From Limanda limanda (taxonomy: Eukaryota > Chordata > Actinopteri > Pleuronectiformes > Pleuronectidae), in NCBI RefSeq assembly GCF_963576545.1, contig NC_083644.1, positions 28,525,393 to 28,589,392 on the forward strand: a stretch of DNA of 64,000 nt, written 5' to 3'. Below the pieces are notes generated by a model. The model was not told where the DNA came from. It ran no database searches and saw only the letters and a program-made list of their open reading frames with translations. Positions 1 through 9,862 of the stretch are shown here, piece after piece; the stretch's first letter is position 1, and the number at the start of each line of letters is the position of its first letter. Position numbers and translations under genes: made by a program.

Positions 1-539
1 TCAACAGCAGTCTCTCTGATCCAAAACAAATATAAACCGATCTAATGCCAATGTGATAAACAGTGTTTAAAGAGAGAGGCTCAGTCTTGGCTTGACTAAT
101 TTGCGTAATTAATGTTTGATTTATTGAGTATGTTTCAAGCCTTGAGTGTTTTGCTTTGTCCTCTTGGTTTGGGTTTTTGTTTTCACAGATGAGTGATGAC
201 TTATGGGCGGAGGGGATTTTTCCATGTTTTTTACAGCCTGGACCAAGGCTGTTGTCTGTCTAAAAAGATCTGGTGTTTGGAAAATTTAACCTCTGTGGGA
301 GTTCCCTCTCACTCACATGGGCACTTTTCAAATGTTGCAATATCAGGAAATGCACAAAAGTTTAGTTTAAAGGTTTAAATGTTTGTTTAATGTTCACTGG
401 ATTAAACTGACATCAGTGGATGTTACGTTTAAATTTCAGTGGACCTACAAAGTTATCGGAAAGTGAAAGAAGACATTGAATCTGAAGTGCAAGTAACTGC
501 TGAGCTCAACAACAAGAATGATCAGAGATCAATCCTTGT
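1..539. other. Intergenic sequence, no gene seen
   Basis: AT-rich non-coding sequence left of the first transposon. The only open frame, 61 codons, has no recognisable content and no splice context. Position 540 is the first base of the target-site duplication of the next element. Confidence 0.6.
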
Positions 540-654
540 ATCTGAACTAGGGATGGGCATTCGATTAAATTGTCTTAATCAATAATCGGGAGAGTTAATG
601 ATGAATTTTCAATTAATCATTAATATTTTTATATTAAAATTCCCTGCTGTACTC

Positions 655-1045
655 TTCAGCCCCGCTGAGAGAGCAGCTAGCCGCTGAGAGCTAGCTGGAT
701 CTGACGGTTCTCAACCTCTCAGTCCGGTGGTTGTCACGTCCTCACTCCCGCAACCCCTCCACCAGACCCGGCTTTGTCCGGGTCCGAAGGGGCTAGCTTT
801 GGAGCTAGCCTCCGCTCGGCTTCATGTCCGCACACGGACCCTCAGTCTACGGGGAAGGGAACCCGTACAGACCCGGGTCTGGGTGAGGGGTTCCGGGATT
901 GATGACGTGACAACAACCGGACTGAGAGGTCGAGAACCGTCAAATCCATCTAGCTTTCAGCGGCTAGCTGCTGGTCTTTCAGCGGGGCTTGTAGAGTATA
1001 ACTCCGGGCTGCTTCCTACAGCTGCTGACATCGTTACTGTGCTGC
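655..1045. repeat. GC-rich inverted repeat inside the transposon
   Basis: Sequence around 655-780 pairs with 865-990; for example TCAACCTCTCAGTCCGG at the left returns inverted at the right. Much of it, including GTCCGCACACGGAC-type sequence and GCTGTGCTGCGTTCAGG, reappears at 15764-16000 in a different arrangement. It is therefore a mobile module and not host DNA. The 142-codon open frame at 727-1155 lies across this repeat and is probably accidental. Confidence 0.65.
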
Positions 1046-1563
1046 GTTCAGGCAACTCGGATATCCCGACCTCCTACTTGAAGAAGAGCAGTGGGCTCCT
1101 CATGCGCTCATGGAGACGTACAGCTTTGCAGTGTTGTGGTGAGGGCAACATATGAAAATCTGGGAAGTAAATCCTTACCAAGAAATTTCTTCACAATTGT
1201 GTTTAGGAAGTTGTGTAATATCATGTCTTAAAATGTTGAAACTCAACTCCCGTGGGAAACCTCCTAAAAAATTGCTCAAAGTTGGGGTACCTGTAACCGA
1301 TTTTTGAAAAATCGAAAATGTTAAATTTGGCTTTAAGTAACTTGTGAGGGGTCAAACTAGGGGTTTTTCATGATTCTGAGTTGATTGCAAGCATTAGTTT
1401 TTCACCAAAACCACTCCTTAGTGCAAAAACAGCCACCCCCACTTTTCCCACTCACTGCATTTTCAGCCATTATTCACGAATAAAGGGTTCCAAAAACAAT
1501 AAAAAATAAAAATAACCCAGTTAACACCATGAAAAATTCTATCTTTTTTCTATTTGTCTAAAG

Positions 1564-2466
1564 CAGAGGTCTTCAACAGGGGGTCCGCGACCCCTAGGGG
1601 GTCCGCGGAGGTACTGCAGGGGGGTCGCGAAATCTTTGGTTGATTATGAGATGAGAGGAGTATTTCAGTATAGATAGATTAATGCATTGATCATTTTCAC
1701 TGAGAATGAACAACATGTTAAGCTACATTGAGAGTTGTATAGTGCTCTGTTTATTGTGCAATAATATACAGGTTCAGAGAATTGCACTACTTAAAGGTCA
1801 AATTTTTGATTGTTTCTTTTACAGAGATTTGCACTATACTTAATGGCCAGATCTTCCTTTGTTACTTTTTACCCAAGTTTACATTTGCGTGTTTTGCACT
1901 TGATTGCAAAGTGTGAATAGCTGAATATTATTTATTTTTAACATTTCATTTTGTTACTGTTCTGAATATTTAAGAGTTGGATAGTGTTCTGTTTATTGTG
2001 CAATGGTATACAAGTACAGATAATGGCACTACTTAATGGCCAGATTTTCCTTTGTTTCTTTTTACCCAAGTTTACATTTGCACTTGAATTTTATTTTCAA
2101 TATTTATTTTTATATGTTTTAATTCTATGCATCATTTGATTTTAGCAAATGGCTGCAATGAAACAGAGTGAAAAATGTAAAGGGGTCTGAATACTTTCCG
2201 TACCCACTGTATGTTTATAAATGGCAGTGGCATGGCCACCCTGTACCTTGCACATGTTCAAATTAAAAACATGAATATATGTTCCTGTGTATTATTTGAA
2301 TAGCTTAGTATTGAATGCACAATATCAGGGTAGTTATGTTTATACATGGCACTAGGCCCAATTTAATATAAAACACAATTTTATACAATATATATAGTAG
2401 GGGGTCCCTGCTCCATCTCTCCATCTGTTTGGGGGTCCTTGGCCTGAAAAACGTTAAAGACCCCTG
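1564..2466. mobile_element. Non-autonomous hAT-like element, 903 bp
   Basis: The ends are CAGAGGTCTTCAAC and, inverted, CAGGGGTCTTTAAC. A perfect 8-bp TSD GTCTAAAG lies at 1556-1563 and 2467-2474. The opposite palindrome arm, near 4290-4300, keeps the uninterrupted site as a single CTTTAGAC, which acts as a natural empty allele. No coding sequence is visible. The body is AT-rich and holds an internal partial repeat: two similar stretches at about 1730-1900 and 1975-2090. Confidence 0.85.
2150..2209. mobile_element. Solo Tc1-like terminal sequence
   Basis: The stretch AGGGGTCTGAATACTTTCCG followed by TACCCACTGTA is what I know as the outer end of many fish Tc1/mariner elements. No matching second end is visible nearby, so it is a remnant inside the 903-bp hAT. 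Confidence 0.55.
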
Positions 2467-2589
2467 GTCTAAAGCAATAGCCTTATGGAAAGGTAATAAT
2501 TGTCAGGGCAGCATTAGTTTTTCACCAAAACTGCTCCCTTGTGGAAAAACAGACATTTGGATTTTTAAAAGTAGCATTATTCGTTTATT

Positions 2590-3700
2590 TCAGTATCTTG
2601 CAGAGTGCTGTGCAGCTGCACCCTCTGTTGGAGACAGGGTTAGGGTTAGGTTAGGGTTAGGGTTAAAACTTTTAAAGGTTTCCTTGTAAGCAGGCAAAGT
2701 TTCGAGTTGCTTCATGAGTTGACAGTACAGCCGTGCCCACTTGGCGTATTGGTGATGCCCCGCAGCTGCAAAGATGTCTATCATCCTGGTGACAATGCAG
2801 GACAGGTGCCCATTGTGGTCTGCAAGCCATTCAGTTCTGATGAAGATCTTGATTACATCTACCATGTAGTGGTACTGCACCCAGAGGCGTTCTTCCTCCT
2901 TTGGCAAGTATTTTAAAGATTTCTTCAAACCCCTGTTCAAACACTATAACAACTGGATCTGTGTGTCTGGCTCCCATTTTCCCATCAGCTACCTTCTCCA
3001 TCAAGGTCCTCATTTCACCAAGCTCCTCCTCAGTGAAGGCATGTTTCATGATGTGCTGATAGATGGCTGCATCAATTAGGAGGTGAGCACGGATTGCCTT
3101 GTCAAAACATCCTCCATCCAGGATGTGGTTGGCTGTCGTACTCCCTGGATAGATCAGCTGGATCAGCTCTAGTAGTCCAGAATCCTCCATGATATTACCC
3201 AAGGATCCAAGTTAGGACTTCAGCAGGTGAAATCCACCCAACCGTGGAATGATGGGTAGATTTGCCTGGTTTATGATGTCCACAGCTTTGAGCCAGATTA
3301 GGAGATTGAACGTCACTATAGTGACTTTGTCTTCAGAGAGCCGCATGCACTCTTTGAGAGTGGTGAAGATGGTGTTGTGGTCATTAGGGTCACCTTCGAT
3401 GACTGGGAGGAAGTTGATCAGCGTGCTCTGCTTGGCATCATCTGCATGGATACGTTTCATCCAGCCATTCCAGTTGGACTGTGATAAATCAGGATCCTGT
3501 GCTTTGATCACCCACCCTGCTGCCCAGAGTGTATCGCCCGGAGTCAGGAGTGGCTGGTCTTGTGTTACAAAGGAGGAGAGCTCAGCGATGGGAAGAAATG
3601 TGATGGTGTTTATTACAGTCTGTTTTCTGTTGGTGAATGGAAGAATCTTCACTTCTTGCAGTGGCTTGCAGACAACAATGGGCACCAGGATGCTAGACAT
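2590..3700 (-). pseudogene. Transposon-borne protein of unknown function, broken copy
   Basis: Minus-strand reading frames at 3700-3212, 3202-2831 and 2940-2590 join into one protein in three pieces, broken by frameshifts near 3205 and 2880. Recognisable landmarks are a WLKAVDIINQANLP segment, LGGFHLL, a DGGCFDKAIRAHLL segment and GHHQYAKWARLYCQ. From memory, this set occurs in large uncharacterised protein families that are expanded in fish and invertebrate genomes and look transposon-linked; I cannot name the domain with certainty. The C-terminal part lies in the left palindrome arm, and its last Cys-rich portion is missing because of the 305-bp deletion. No catalytic motif was identified. 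A telomere-like TTAGGG stretch lies near its 3' end. It is not expected to make a functional protein. Confidence 0.6.
2638..2665. repeat. Telomere-like TTAGGG repeat
   Basis: Four or so imperfect TTAGGG units in the left palindrome arm, inside the broken reading frame. The inverted counterpart is at 3807-3832. Confidence 0.8.
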
Positions 3701-4143
3701 CTTTGCAGCTGCGGGGCATCACCAATACGCCAAGGGGGCACGGCTGTACTGTCAACTCATGAAGCAACTCGAAACTTTGCCTGCTTACAAGGAAACCTTT
3801 AAAAGTTTTAACCCTAACCCTAACCTAACCCTGTCTCCAACAGAGGGTGCAGCTGCACAGCACTCTCTCCTTGCATATATACAAACCCGGGACTGGATCC
3901 TTCTTAAGAGCATGTCTTTGGACCCTAGTGACTACGGGTGGACACTAGGTGTTCAGGGATATGAGCCAGTTCCAACACTAGACCCCCTGCAATTGCAATG
4001 GAGATTGCAGCGACCGCCGGTGCAGCTGCAAAAAGAATGGTGTCAAGTGTATCTCGGCATGTGGAGTTTGCAAAGGCATTACGTGCAAAAATTGTGTTCA
4101 TGATGATGTTCAGTTTGGAGAAGACTCAGACATTGACACATGA
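3672..4143 (+). pseudogene. Inverted second copy of the unknown protein's C terminus, with CXC-type Cys-rich domain
   Basis: The + strand from 3672 repeats the GHHQYAKGARLYCQ segment of the minus-strand copy, then continues past the point where that copy is deleted. The final frame at 3988-4143 ends in TGA and encodes about 51 residues that begin CNCNGDC. Cysteines are spaced CxCxxxCxxxxCxC, then xxNGVxC, CxxC and CxxC. That resembles Tesmin/TSO1-type CXC domains and the Cys clusters seen at the ends of several transposon proteins. Frameshifts near 3985 separate it from the upstream part. A telomere-like stretch at 3807-3832 interrupts the frame at the same place as in the other copy. DNA binding by the Cys cluster is an inference. 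Confidence 0.55.
3807..3832. repeat. Telomere-like CCCTAA repeat
   Basis: Imperfect CCCTAA units. This is the inverted partner of the stretch at 2638-2665. Confidence 0.8.
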
Positions 4144-4872
4144 AGCGTGTGGCAGAGTGGCTCAGTATTATGCAAGATACTGAAATAAACGAATAACGCT
4201 ACTTTTCAAATTAAAATGTCTGTTTTTCCACTAAGGAGCAGATTTGGTGAAAAACTAATGCTGCCCTGACAATTATTACCTTTCCATGAGGCTATTGCTT
4301 TAGACAAATACAAAAAAGATAGAATTTTTCATGGTGTTAACTGGGTTATTTTTTATTTTTTATTGTTTTTGGGGAGGCGGCGGGGGGGGGGGGTTTGGAA
4401 CCCTTTATTCATGAATAATGGCAGAAAATGCAGTGAGTGGGAAAAGTGGGGGTGGCTGTTTTTGCACTAAGGAGTGGTTTTGGTGAAAAACTAATGCTTG
4501 CAATCAACTCAGAATCATGAAAAACCCCTAGTTTGACCCCTCACAAGTTACTTAAAGCCAAATTTAACATTTTCGATTTTTCAAAAATCGGTTACAGGTA
4601 CCCCAACTTTGAGCAATTTTTTAGGAGGTTTCCCACGGGAGTTGAATTTCAACATTTTAAGACATGATATTACACACCTTCCTAAACACAATTGTGAAGA
4701 AATTTCTTGGTAAGGATTTACTTCCCAGATTGGTCAAATATCTGCTAAAATGCCCTTACTATTGGCAGTGAACGCAATATAATTTCGTCGATGAAAAAAT
4801 AATTTCATCGACGAAATTCTTAATGATCAATTAATCGATCGTCGATTAATTATGCCCATCCCTAATCTGAAC

Positions 4873-5230
4873 ATATAAAATTCTATCTTCCCACGATTTT
4901 GTCGATCTGATTTTTGTTAGCATAACCTCTAAGGTGAACTCTGTTGTCTATGATATACAGATATGTGAACTGCAGACTCTCAGGTGAGGTCGATCATGAC
5001 GCTTGAGTTTTTCAATAAAATTGCATTTGCTAGGCCAAAATTATAAAACCTTACAAAACTATAAAGAAATCCAACAGATCCCAAAACGAGAAAGCATTGG
5101 TGACTATGGAGACCTCCCACGTAGAAAACTCTGGCCAGTAGAGGCTCAATCTGGGCAGCCATCTGCCTCAACCGGTTTGGGGGAGGAGAGAAAAACGGGG
5201 GAAGACCATTTTAAGCATAGACCTTAAAGA
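4873..5230. other. Intergenic sequence, no gene seen
   Basis: No motif, repeat or exon-like reading frame was recognised. Two short open frames overlap on opposite strands and look accidental. Confidence 0.5.
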
Positions 5231-5234
5231 GGGA

Positions 5235-5430
5235 CGACATTTTGGAAAGTGAGGACATTTTTGACTTTTTCAACGGAATGTTTGAGGGTAAAAACTTGCT
5301 TTTAGGGTTAGGGTTTGAACTATGTTTAGGTTTCTTTTTAGGTTAGGGTTAGGTTTAGTTGCTAGGGAATGCATTATGGTTAGTGTCCTAAACGAGATAG
5401 AAGTACAAGAATGTGTGTGTGTGTGTGTGG
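5235..5430 (+). repeat. Fish interspersed repeat with TTAGGG-like core and GT tail
   Basis: GTGAGGACATTTTTGAC, then degenerate TTAGGG units at 5300-5358, then GGGAATGCATTATG, then GATAGAAGTACAA and a (GT)n tail at 5409-5430. I recognise this order from many fish genomes. A shorter relative is at 61150-61215. Confidence 0.6.
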
Positions 5431-5671
5431 GTGGGTATAATGGTTGCCTAGGCTGAGTGGAAAGCTGTATAGATTAACAGGTGTCTGTGTGCAGCTTTAT
5501 AGAGCTCCACCTGGGCAACAGGAATTTTAACTGGTTGACTGACTAATCCTTACCGACCTGCCTGTCCTCCTCTGTGGTCCTGACACATGTAAAACTTGTT
5601 GCAGTTACAAATCAGTGTGTGTGTGTTTTGCAGCAATATAGGATTCATTTATCATTAACAACTTTAGATCG

Positions 5672-5950
5672 TGGGTGGCTGTGGCTGAGGGGTAGAGTGG
5701 TCGTCCTCCAACCAGAAGGTCGGCGGTTCGATCCCCAGTCTGAACCATCTGCATGCCGAAGTGTCCTTGGGCAAGATGCTGAACCCTCAATAGCCCCCCA
5801 TAGAATAACAAAGTGCTGCAAGTAGATGCACTGTATGAATGTGTGTGTGAATGGGTGAATGTGAAACTGTACTGTAAAGCGCTTTGAGTGGTCTTCATCA
5901 GACTATAAAAGCGCTATATACATACAAATCCATTTACCATTTATATAAAT
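5672..5950 (+). mobile_element. tRNA-derived SINE, copy 1
   Basis: It has an RNA polymerase III A-box-like TGGCTGAGGGG at 5682-5692 and a perfect B box GGTTCGATCCC at 5725-5735. A conserved body follows (TGTCCTTGGGCAAGATGCTG), with a 3' tail GTAAAGCGCTTTGAGTGG ending AAATCCATTTACCATTT. Four further copies lie in this window. The tail resembles those of RTE-type LINEs, its likely mobiliser; that link is from memory. Confidence 0.8.
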
Positions 5951-6965
5951 ACAAATCCATTTAGATGTAAATTCCCAGAACTGTTCATGTCTTGATTGGG
6001 CTCTCAGTATGGTTCACTCAGATGACAGCACTATCTGTTAAAGGAGAAGTCTGAGAAGGGTCACACTCCAACCACAGCAGTTCTCAGGCCTTCTGATCTG
6101 ATCCTTTCCAGTGAATCAGTTTTAAAGATTTTGAAAAGGTTTGGGTTAAATATTTAACTTAGCGAACATATTATCCAATAGAGCTGCACTTTTTATTACG
6201 GTTTGTCAAGTAAAGTACCCTGCTAAACAAAGTTGCCCAATTAAAAGATATTTTACAATAAATTCTCTTAATGTACAAATCATTTTTTATTTGTTTCTGA
6301 ATTGTACAATAACAAACAGCACACAAGCTAAATAGACTCACTCAAGTGTCATTGTTTGGGTTTGTTGTATGAAACATGATTGACTGGATAAGATTGTCGA
6401 ATTTATGTTGAGATCTAAATTCGGCCCATCGACTTAGAGCAACTTGAATATACTGTGTATTATTTTACTTTTCAAAACCTTTTCTTAATTTGTCAACTTT
6501 GGTTGGAAAAATTACAATTTTACAAATTTACTTTTTAAATAAACTGTTTGTTGATATAAAGCTGTTACCTTACATTGCTGAAAATCAACAGGACTTTTTT
6601 CAATAAAACGCTTGGAAATCATTTCTTATTATTCCAGCTCCATTTTACATTAGTGATAAGATGTGAAAATATTTCCCTAAAGACATAAGAATTGATCTTC
6701 AATACAGTATGAACAGTCTCCTCATGTGTCTGAGTGTGAAGTGATGTGTGACTCTCCAAGGGGAGTTAGATTTAGGACCAACACCACAATATAATCCCTG
6801 GTCAGATTAGAGTGTCATCATGTGCACATCCCTGGCCTTTTCCCCTCAAAGTCACCTGGTCGTCAGTCAGAGCAGTCAGTGATCAGACAGGGAGGTGGTT
6901 AAAATGCATAAACATCATGGATAACACCATAACAACGAAGCTACATATTTTATGAAACGTGATGA
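5951..6965. other. Intergenic sequence, no gene seen
   Basis: AT-rich non-coding DNA with no long reading frames and no recognised repeat. Confidence 0.5.
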
Positions 6966-6966
6966 G

Positions 6967-7026
6967 TCTGTGTGTGTTTGTGTGTTAGTGTGTGTGTGTG
7001 TGCGTGTGTGTGTGTGTGTGTGTGCG
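6967..7026. repeat. (GT)n microsatellite
   Basis: Imperfect GT dinucleotide run broken by TTA, GC and similar interruptions. Confidence 0.9.
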
Positions 7027-8820
7027 CGAGTGTCGTTTGAAGGCAAACTTTTAGGTGGATCCATATTTTGGTATATTTTCATAAATTATCCATACATTTA
7101 GGTCATCATCATTTATAAAAAAGCATTTCTTATATATTATAATATTAGCTAGTTATATCATTGATACTTTTGCTCCTTAACATGGAGCTAGGCACAAGGC
7201 AGCTTGGCTCCATGGATTCATACTGTTGATGTCATATTCTGACTTGACCATCTACAGCCTCAGCAGAAGTCCAGATTCATCAGAGCAGGCTACGTTTTTC
7301 AGTCTTCAACTGTCCAGTGCTGGTGAATCTTCGTCAGTGCGGCCTCACCTTTATGTTTTTGGTCAACACTGAGAGAGACCGAGCTGAGCTGAGCTGCCAG
7401 AAACTGCTGTACCCTTTCAGTTTAATGTTTTGAATTCATGTTTGGGGCAGTTTAATTAATAAAATGTTGTAAAGTGAGAGATGTTTGTCTCTGGCTGGGG
7501 AAACCCCGGTGGCCTACGTTATTTATTGTGCAGGCCTTCTATATGAGCAACCTTAATATTTAAATATCCATGGTTGAATGATGGTTTAATCTTACTTACT
7601 ACTTAGCACTAGCTATATTTTTTCACGGTAGGCTGCCCTCTGTCCACCACTTTAAAAACATTAAAGAATGACACATGGAGACCTGCCAGCTTCTCCTCAC
7701 ACACACTAAGCACTATCACAGGCAGGATGCCACAGTGAGAGTCTGCACTGGTAATGACACAGTTTAAGTGTCCAACTCCTTGTGTTTATGTTTGTGAGGT
7801 GGGGTAATGGAGTGTGTGTGTGTGAGGTGGGGGGGGGGGGGGGGGGGGTACTCTTTGGTATGTTCCATGAGGATTTATATGGCACCTGTTGGAAAAGGAA
7901 GAGGTGGGAGGAGGGGAAATTAAGCAAATCAGATGAGAGGAAGGCCCCATGTGGAATATATCACACAGTAAATAAGTATACAAATTAGATAGATATGTGT
8001 ACAAAATCAAAGTGTGTTTCTATACAAGGAAATCACTGTCTGATCAAAGTCATGTTTGCCTTTGAATAGGAGTCCATTTTGTATTTGCATGATACCTCTA
8101 TTACTGTCAGGCGTATTTTACCACCTTGACTCCAAACTGCAGCCAATCTTATGATATACATATGGGGCTCAAAGCTTTCAGGCACGACTTTTTCTCTCCG
8201 CCAGTAATGACATCATTGTAGCTGGATTACGATGTACAACAACAACAACCAAGTTGGTCAGTGGAAAATCCCACAATACATTTGAAATGTTTATTTTACA
8301 CTTAAAGTATTAATACTTTAAGGTAAATAACTTGTTGAAAGGAAAATCTTTAAATGTATAAGTAAAGTTTTTTGCCTCAGTTTGTGCTGTGATGCTCTGC
8401 TCTGCTAAATGCGTATTTACATTTGTACTAAAGGTCATGCTGTTCCTGCTGCACTCTCCACTCTATATTTCTCGGTTATTGGCCATCGGTTATACACTGC
8501 TTTTCACAATTCATTGTGGGAAACAATGAGTGCACTATATGGGGTATAACAATTTCCTTTAACATTAGGACTGCACTATAAAATGGCAAACTCAGTATAT
8601 GGGGACTATATAGTGGTTAGTTAGCGATTACAGACACAGGTAGAGGGATTATTGATGCTCGTGTCAGTGCAGACAGTGTAACTAAGGTGTTTGTGTCACA
8701 TAAGCTGTATGTTCCTTTGATTGACCAGGACACCCACTCCCCTTCAGCACACATGACCCCCATCACCTTCTGTCCATTTCCCAAAAATGTACCAATAACA
8801 TTTTACATTGACAAAATTAT
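7027..8820. other. Intergenic sequence with poly-G tract
   Basis: Non-coding DNA. A run of about 22 G follows a short GT repeat at 7811-7848. Overlapping open frames on both strands across that tract are by-products of low complexity. Confidence 0.5.
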
Positions 8821-8821
8821 G

Positions 8822-9050
8822 TAAATGGTAAATGGTTTTGCATTTATATAGCGCTTTTCTAGTCTTGATGACCACTCAAAGCTCTTTACAGTACAGTTTA
8901 ACATTCACCCATTCACACACACATTCATACAGTGCATCCATTAGCAGCACTTTGTTTTCTATGAGAGGCAATTCGGGCATTCAGATGACAGGGATCAAAC
9001 TGGCGACCTTCTGGTTGGAGGATGACCACTCTACCACTCAATCACTTTAA
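8822..9050 (-). mobile_element. tRNA-derived SINE, copy 4
   Basis: Reverse-orientation copy of the same family, diverged: the 3' tail (TAAATGGTAAATGG) is on the left and the head (GTGGTAGAGTGGTCATCC on the minus strand) is on the right. The B box is degenerate (GTTTGATCCC-like). The central body shows small deletions. Confidence 0.75.
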
Positions 9051-9592
9051 CGCCGGGTTCACACCGTAAGCGGAAGCGAAGCCTTAGCGCAGCGCCAAGC
9101 CAGAAAAGCCAGCTGCCTCCCCTGTTAAACCTTAAACGTTGCGAGCGTATCGCACCAGGAAACACACTGAAAAACGATTTTAAACTACAGCCACACAAGC
9201 AGTCATATAGATAAAAAGAGAGGGGGGGGGCTACATACTCTCTGCTACGTTCTCTCCACATAGGCTTGGGTGGAGAATACATAATTTGCCCTCGACACCC
9301 GACATTGACATTGAGCAAACAACAGAGATTTTCTTGAAGATGGATGACATTAAATTAATAATTGAAGTGGTGAAGTACAGTGAGTTGTATGATCCTCAAC
9401 ACATGTTGTAAAAAGACAACACCAAAAAGACACGTGTTGGGATGCTGTTGCAGTTAATGTTGGAGCAACAAGTAAGTATATGCTTGAAAAAAAATGATTA
9501 AATGCCTTTTTTTGCTGTAGACTGATAACAGCAAAATTAGGTGATATTCTTAGCGCTGCGCGGCGCTTCAGCATCCGGTGTGAACTGGCTCT
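9048..9592 (+). mobile_element. Harbinger-like DNA transposon remnant
   Basis: The left end GCCGGGTTCACACCG and the inverted right end CCAGTTCACACCGG are GC-rich terminal inverted repeats with GAAGCG/GCGC modules. It encodes a MADF-domain exon (see 9340-9471). Related sequence occurs at 14757-15260 and 49851-50218. The PIF/Harbinger assignment rests on the MADF/Myb-like coding capacity and the terminus type; no transposase or clear 3-bp TSD is visible. Confidence 0.6.
9340..9471 (+). pseudogene. MADF-domain exon of a Harbinger-like element, broken
   Basis: It begins ATG (MDDIKLI), continues VVKYSELYDPQH, has a stop codon, then KDNTKK. After a small frameshift comes WDAVAVNVGA, followed directly by a splice-donor-like GTAAGT at 9472. 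This is the first half of a MADF (Myb/SANT-like) DNA-binding domain: a conserved 'LI..V..YP.LYD..H..Y.D...K..AW..IA..LG' pattern is known for that family. Such proteins accompany the transposase in PIF/Harbinger elements. The in-frame stop and frameshift make it a fossil. Confidence 0.6.
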
Positions 9593-9730
9593 TGTGAGTT
9601 GATATCACCAAAAGTGTTTGATGTTTAGCACATGATAGGATGATTAAATCTGGTTCATAAGAATGTTGTTCTTACTTTTATGAGTTTGGCCATCATCCAT
9701 ATAAAATCATATATAATATAATACACTGCT

Positions 9731-9862
9731 CAATGGGGGGCAGTTCAGGGTTCAGCATCTTGGCCAAGGACACTTCGGCATGCAGATGGGGAAGACTGGG
9801 GATCAAACTGCCAACGTTCAGGTTGGAGGATGACAGCTCTACCCCTCAGCCACAGCCGCCCA
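9731..9862 (-). mobile_element. tRNA-derived SINE, copy 5 (head half only)
   Basis: The minus strand carries the head: TGGCTGAGGGGTAGAGC, then GATCCCCAGT and TGTCCTTGGCCAAGATGCTG. The 3' half and tail are absent, so it is a truncated copy. Confidence 0.7.

Larger units (their letters stand above)
1158..4730. repeat. Long interrupted palindrome
   Basis: The outer arm at 1158-1563 is near-identical to the reverse complement of about 4310-4730. The inner arm at 2475-2834 matches the reverse complement of 3672-4305. The single-copy centre at 2835-3671 is about 840 bp. The arms differ by small substitutions, by a 305-bp deletion in the left arm and by an insertion in the left arm. Confidence 0.85.
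548..4864. mobile_element. 4.3-kb DNA transposon with 8-bp TSD and palindromic interior
   Basis: The left end reads TAGGGATGGGCAT and the right end is its reverse complement. The element is flanked by a perfect 8-bp duplication ATCTGAAC at 540-547 and 4865-4872. An 8-bp TSD and this kind of terminus fit the hAT superfamily; Kyakuja/Zisupton-type elements also make 8-bp TSDs, so the superfamily is not certain. No DDE transposase was recognised. The interior is an inverted repeat: the left arm at 1158-1563 plus 2475-2834 pairs with the right arm at 3672-4730. The left arm has lost about 305 bp relative to the right (right-arm 3866-4170) and carries a separate 903-bp insertion. Near both ends are AT-rich stretches such as TTTCATCGACGAAATT. 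The perfect TSD suggests a fairly recent insertion or a lucky survival. Confidence 0.85.

Noticed and set aside
727..1155. 142-codon + strand frame in the GC-rich module
   Set aside because: It runs across an inverted repeat. GC-rich DNA has few stops, and the related module at 15.8 kb does not keep the frame.
3249..4103. 284-codon + strand frame, the longest in the left part of the window
   Set aside because: Its first half is antisense to the better-supported minus-strand gene. Only the second half, in the palindrome arm, carries real protein similarity, so it is a chimera across the palindrome centre.
5672..5760. A tRNA gene, suggested by A and B boxes
   Set aside because: No cloverleaf pairing is evident. 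The boxes belong to a SINE with several copies and a LINE-like tail.
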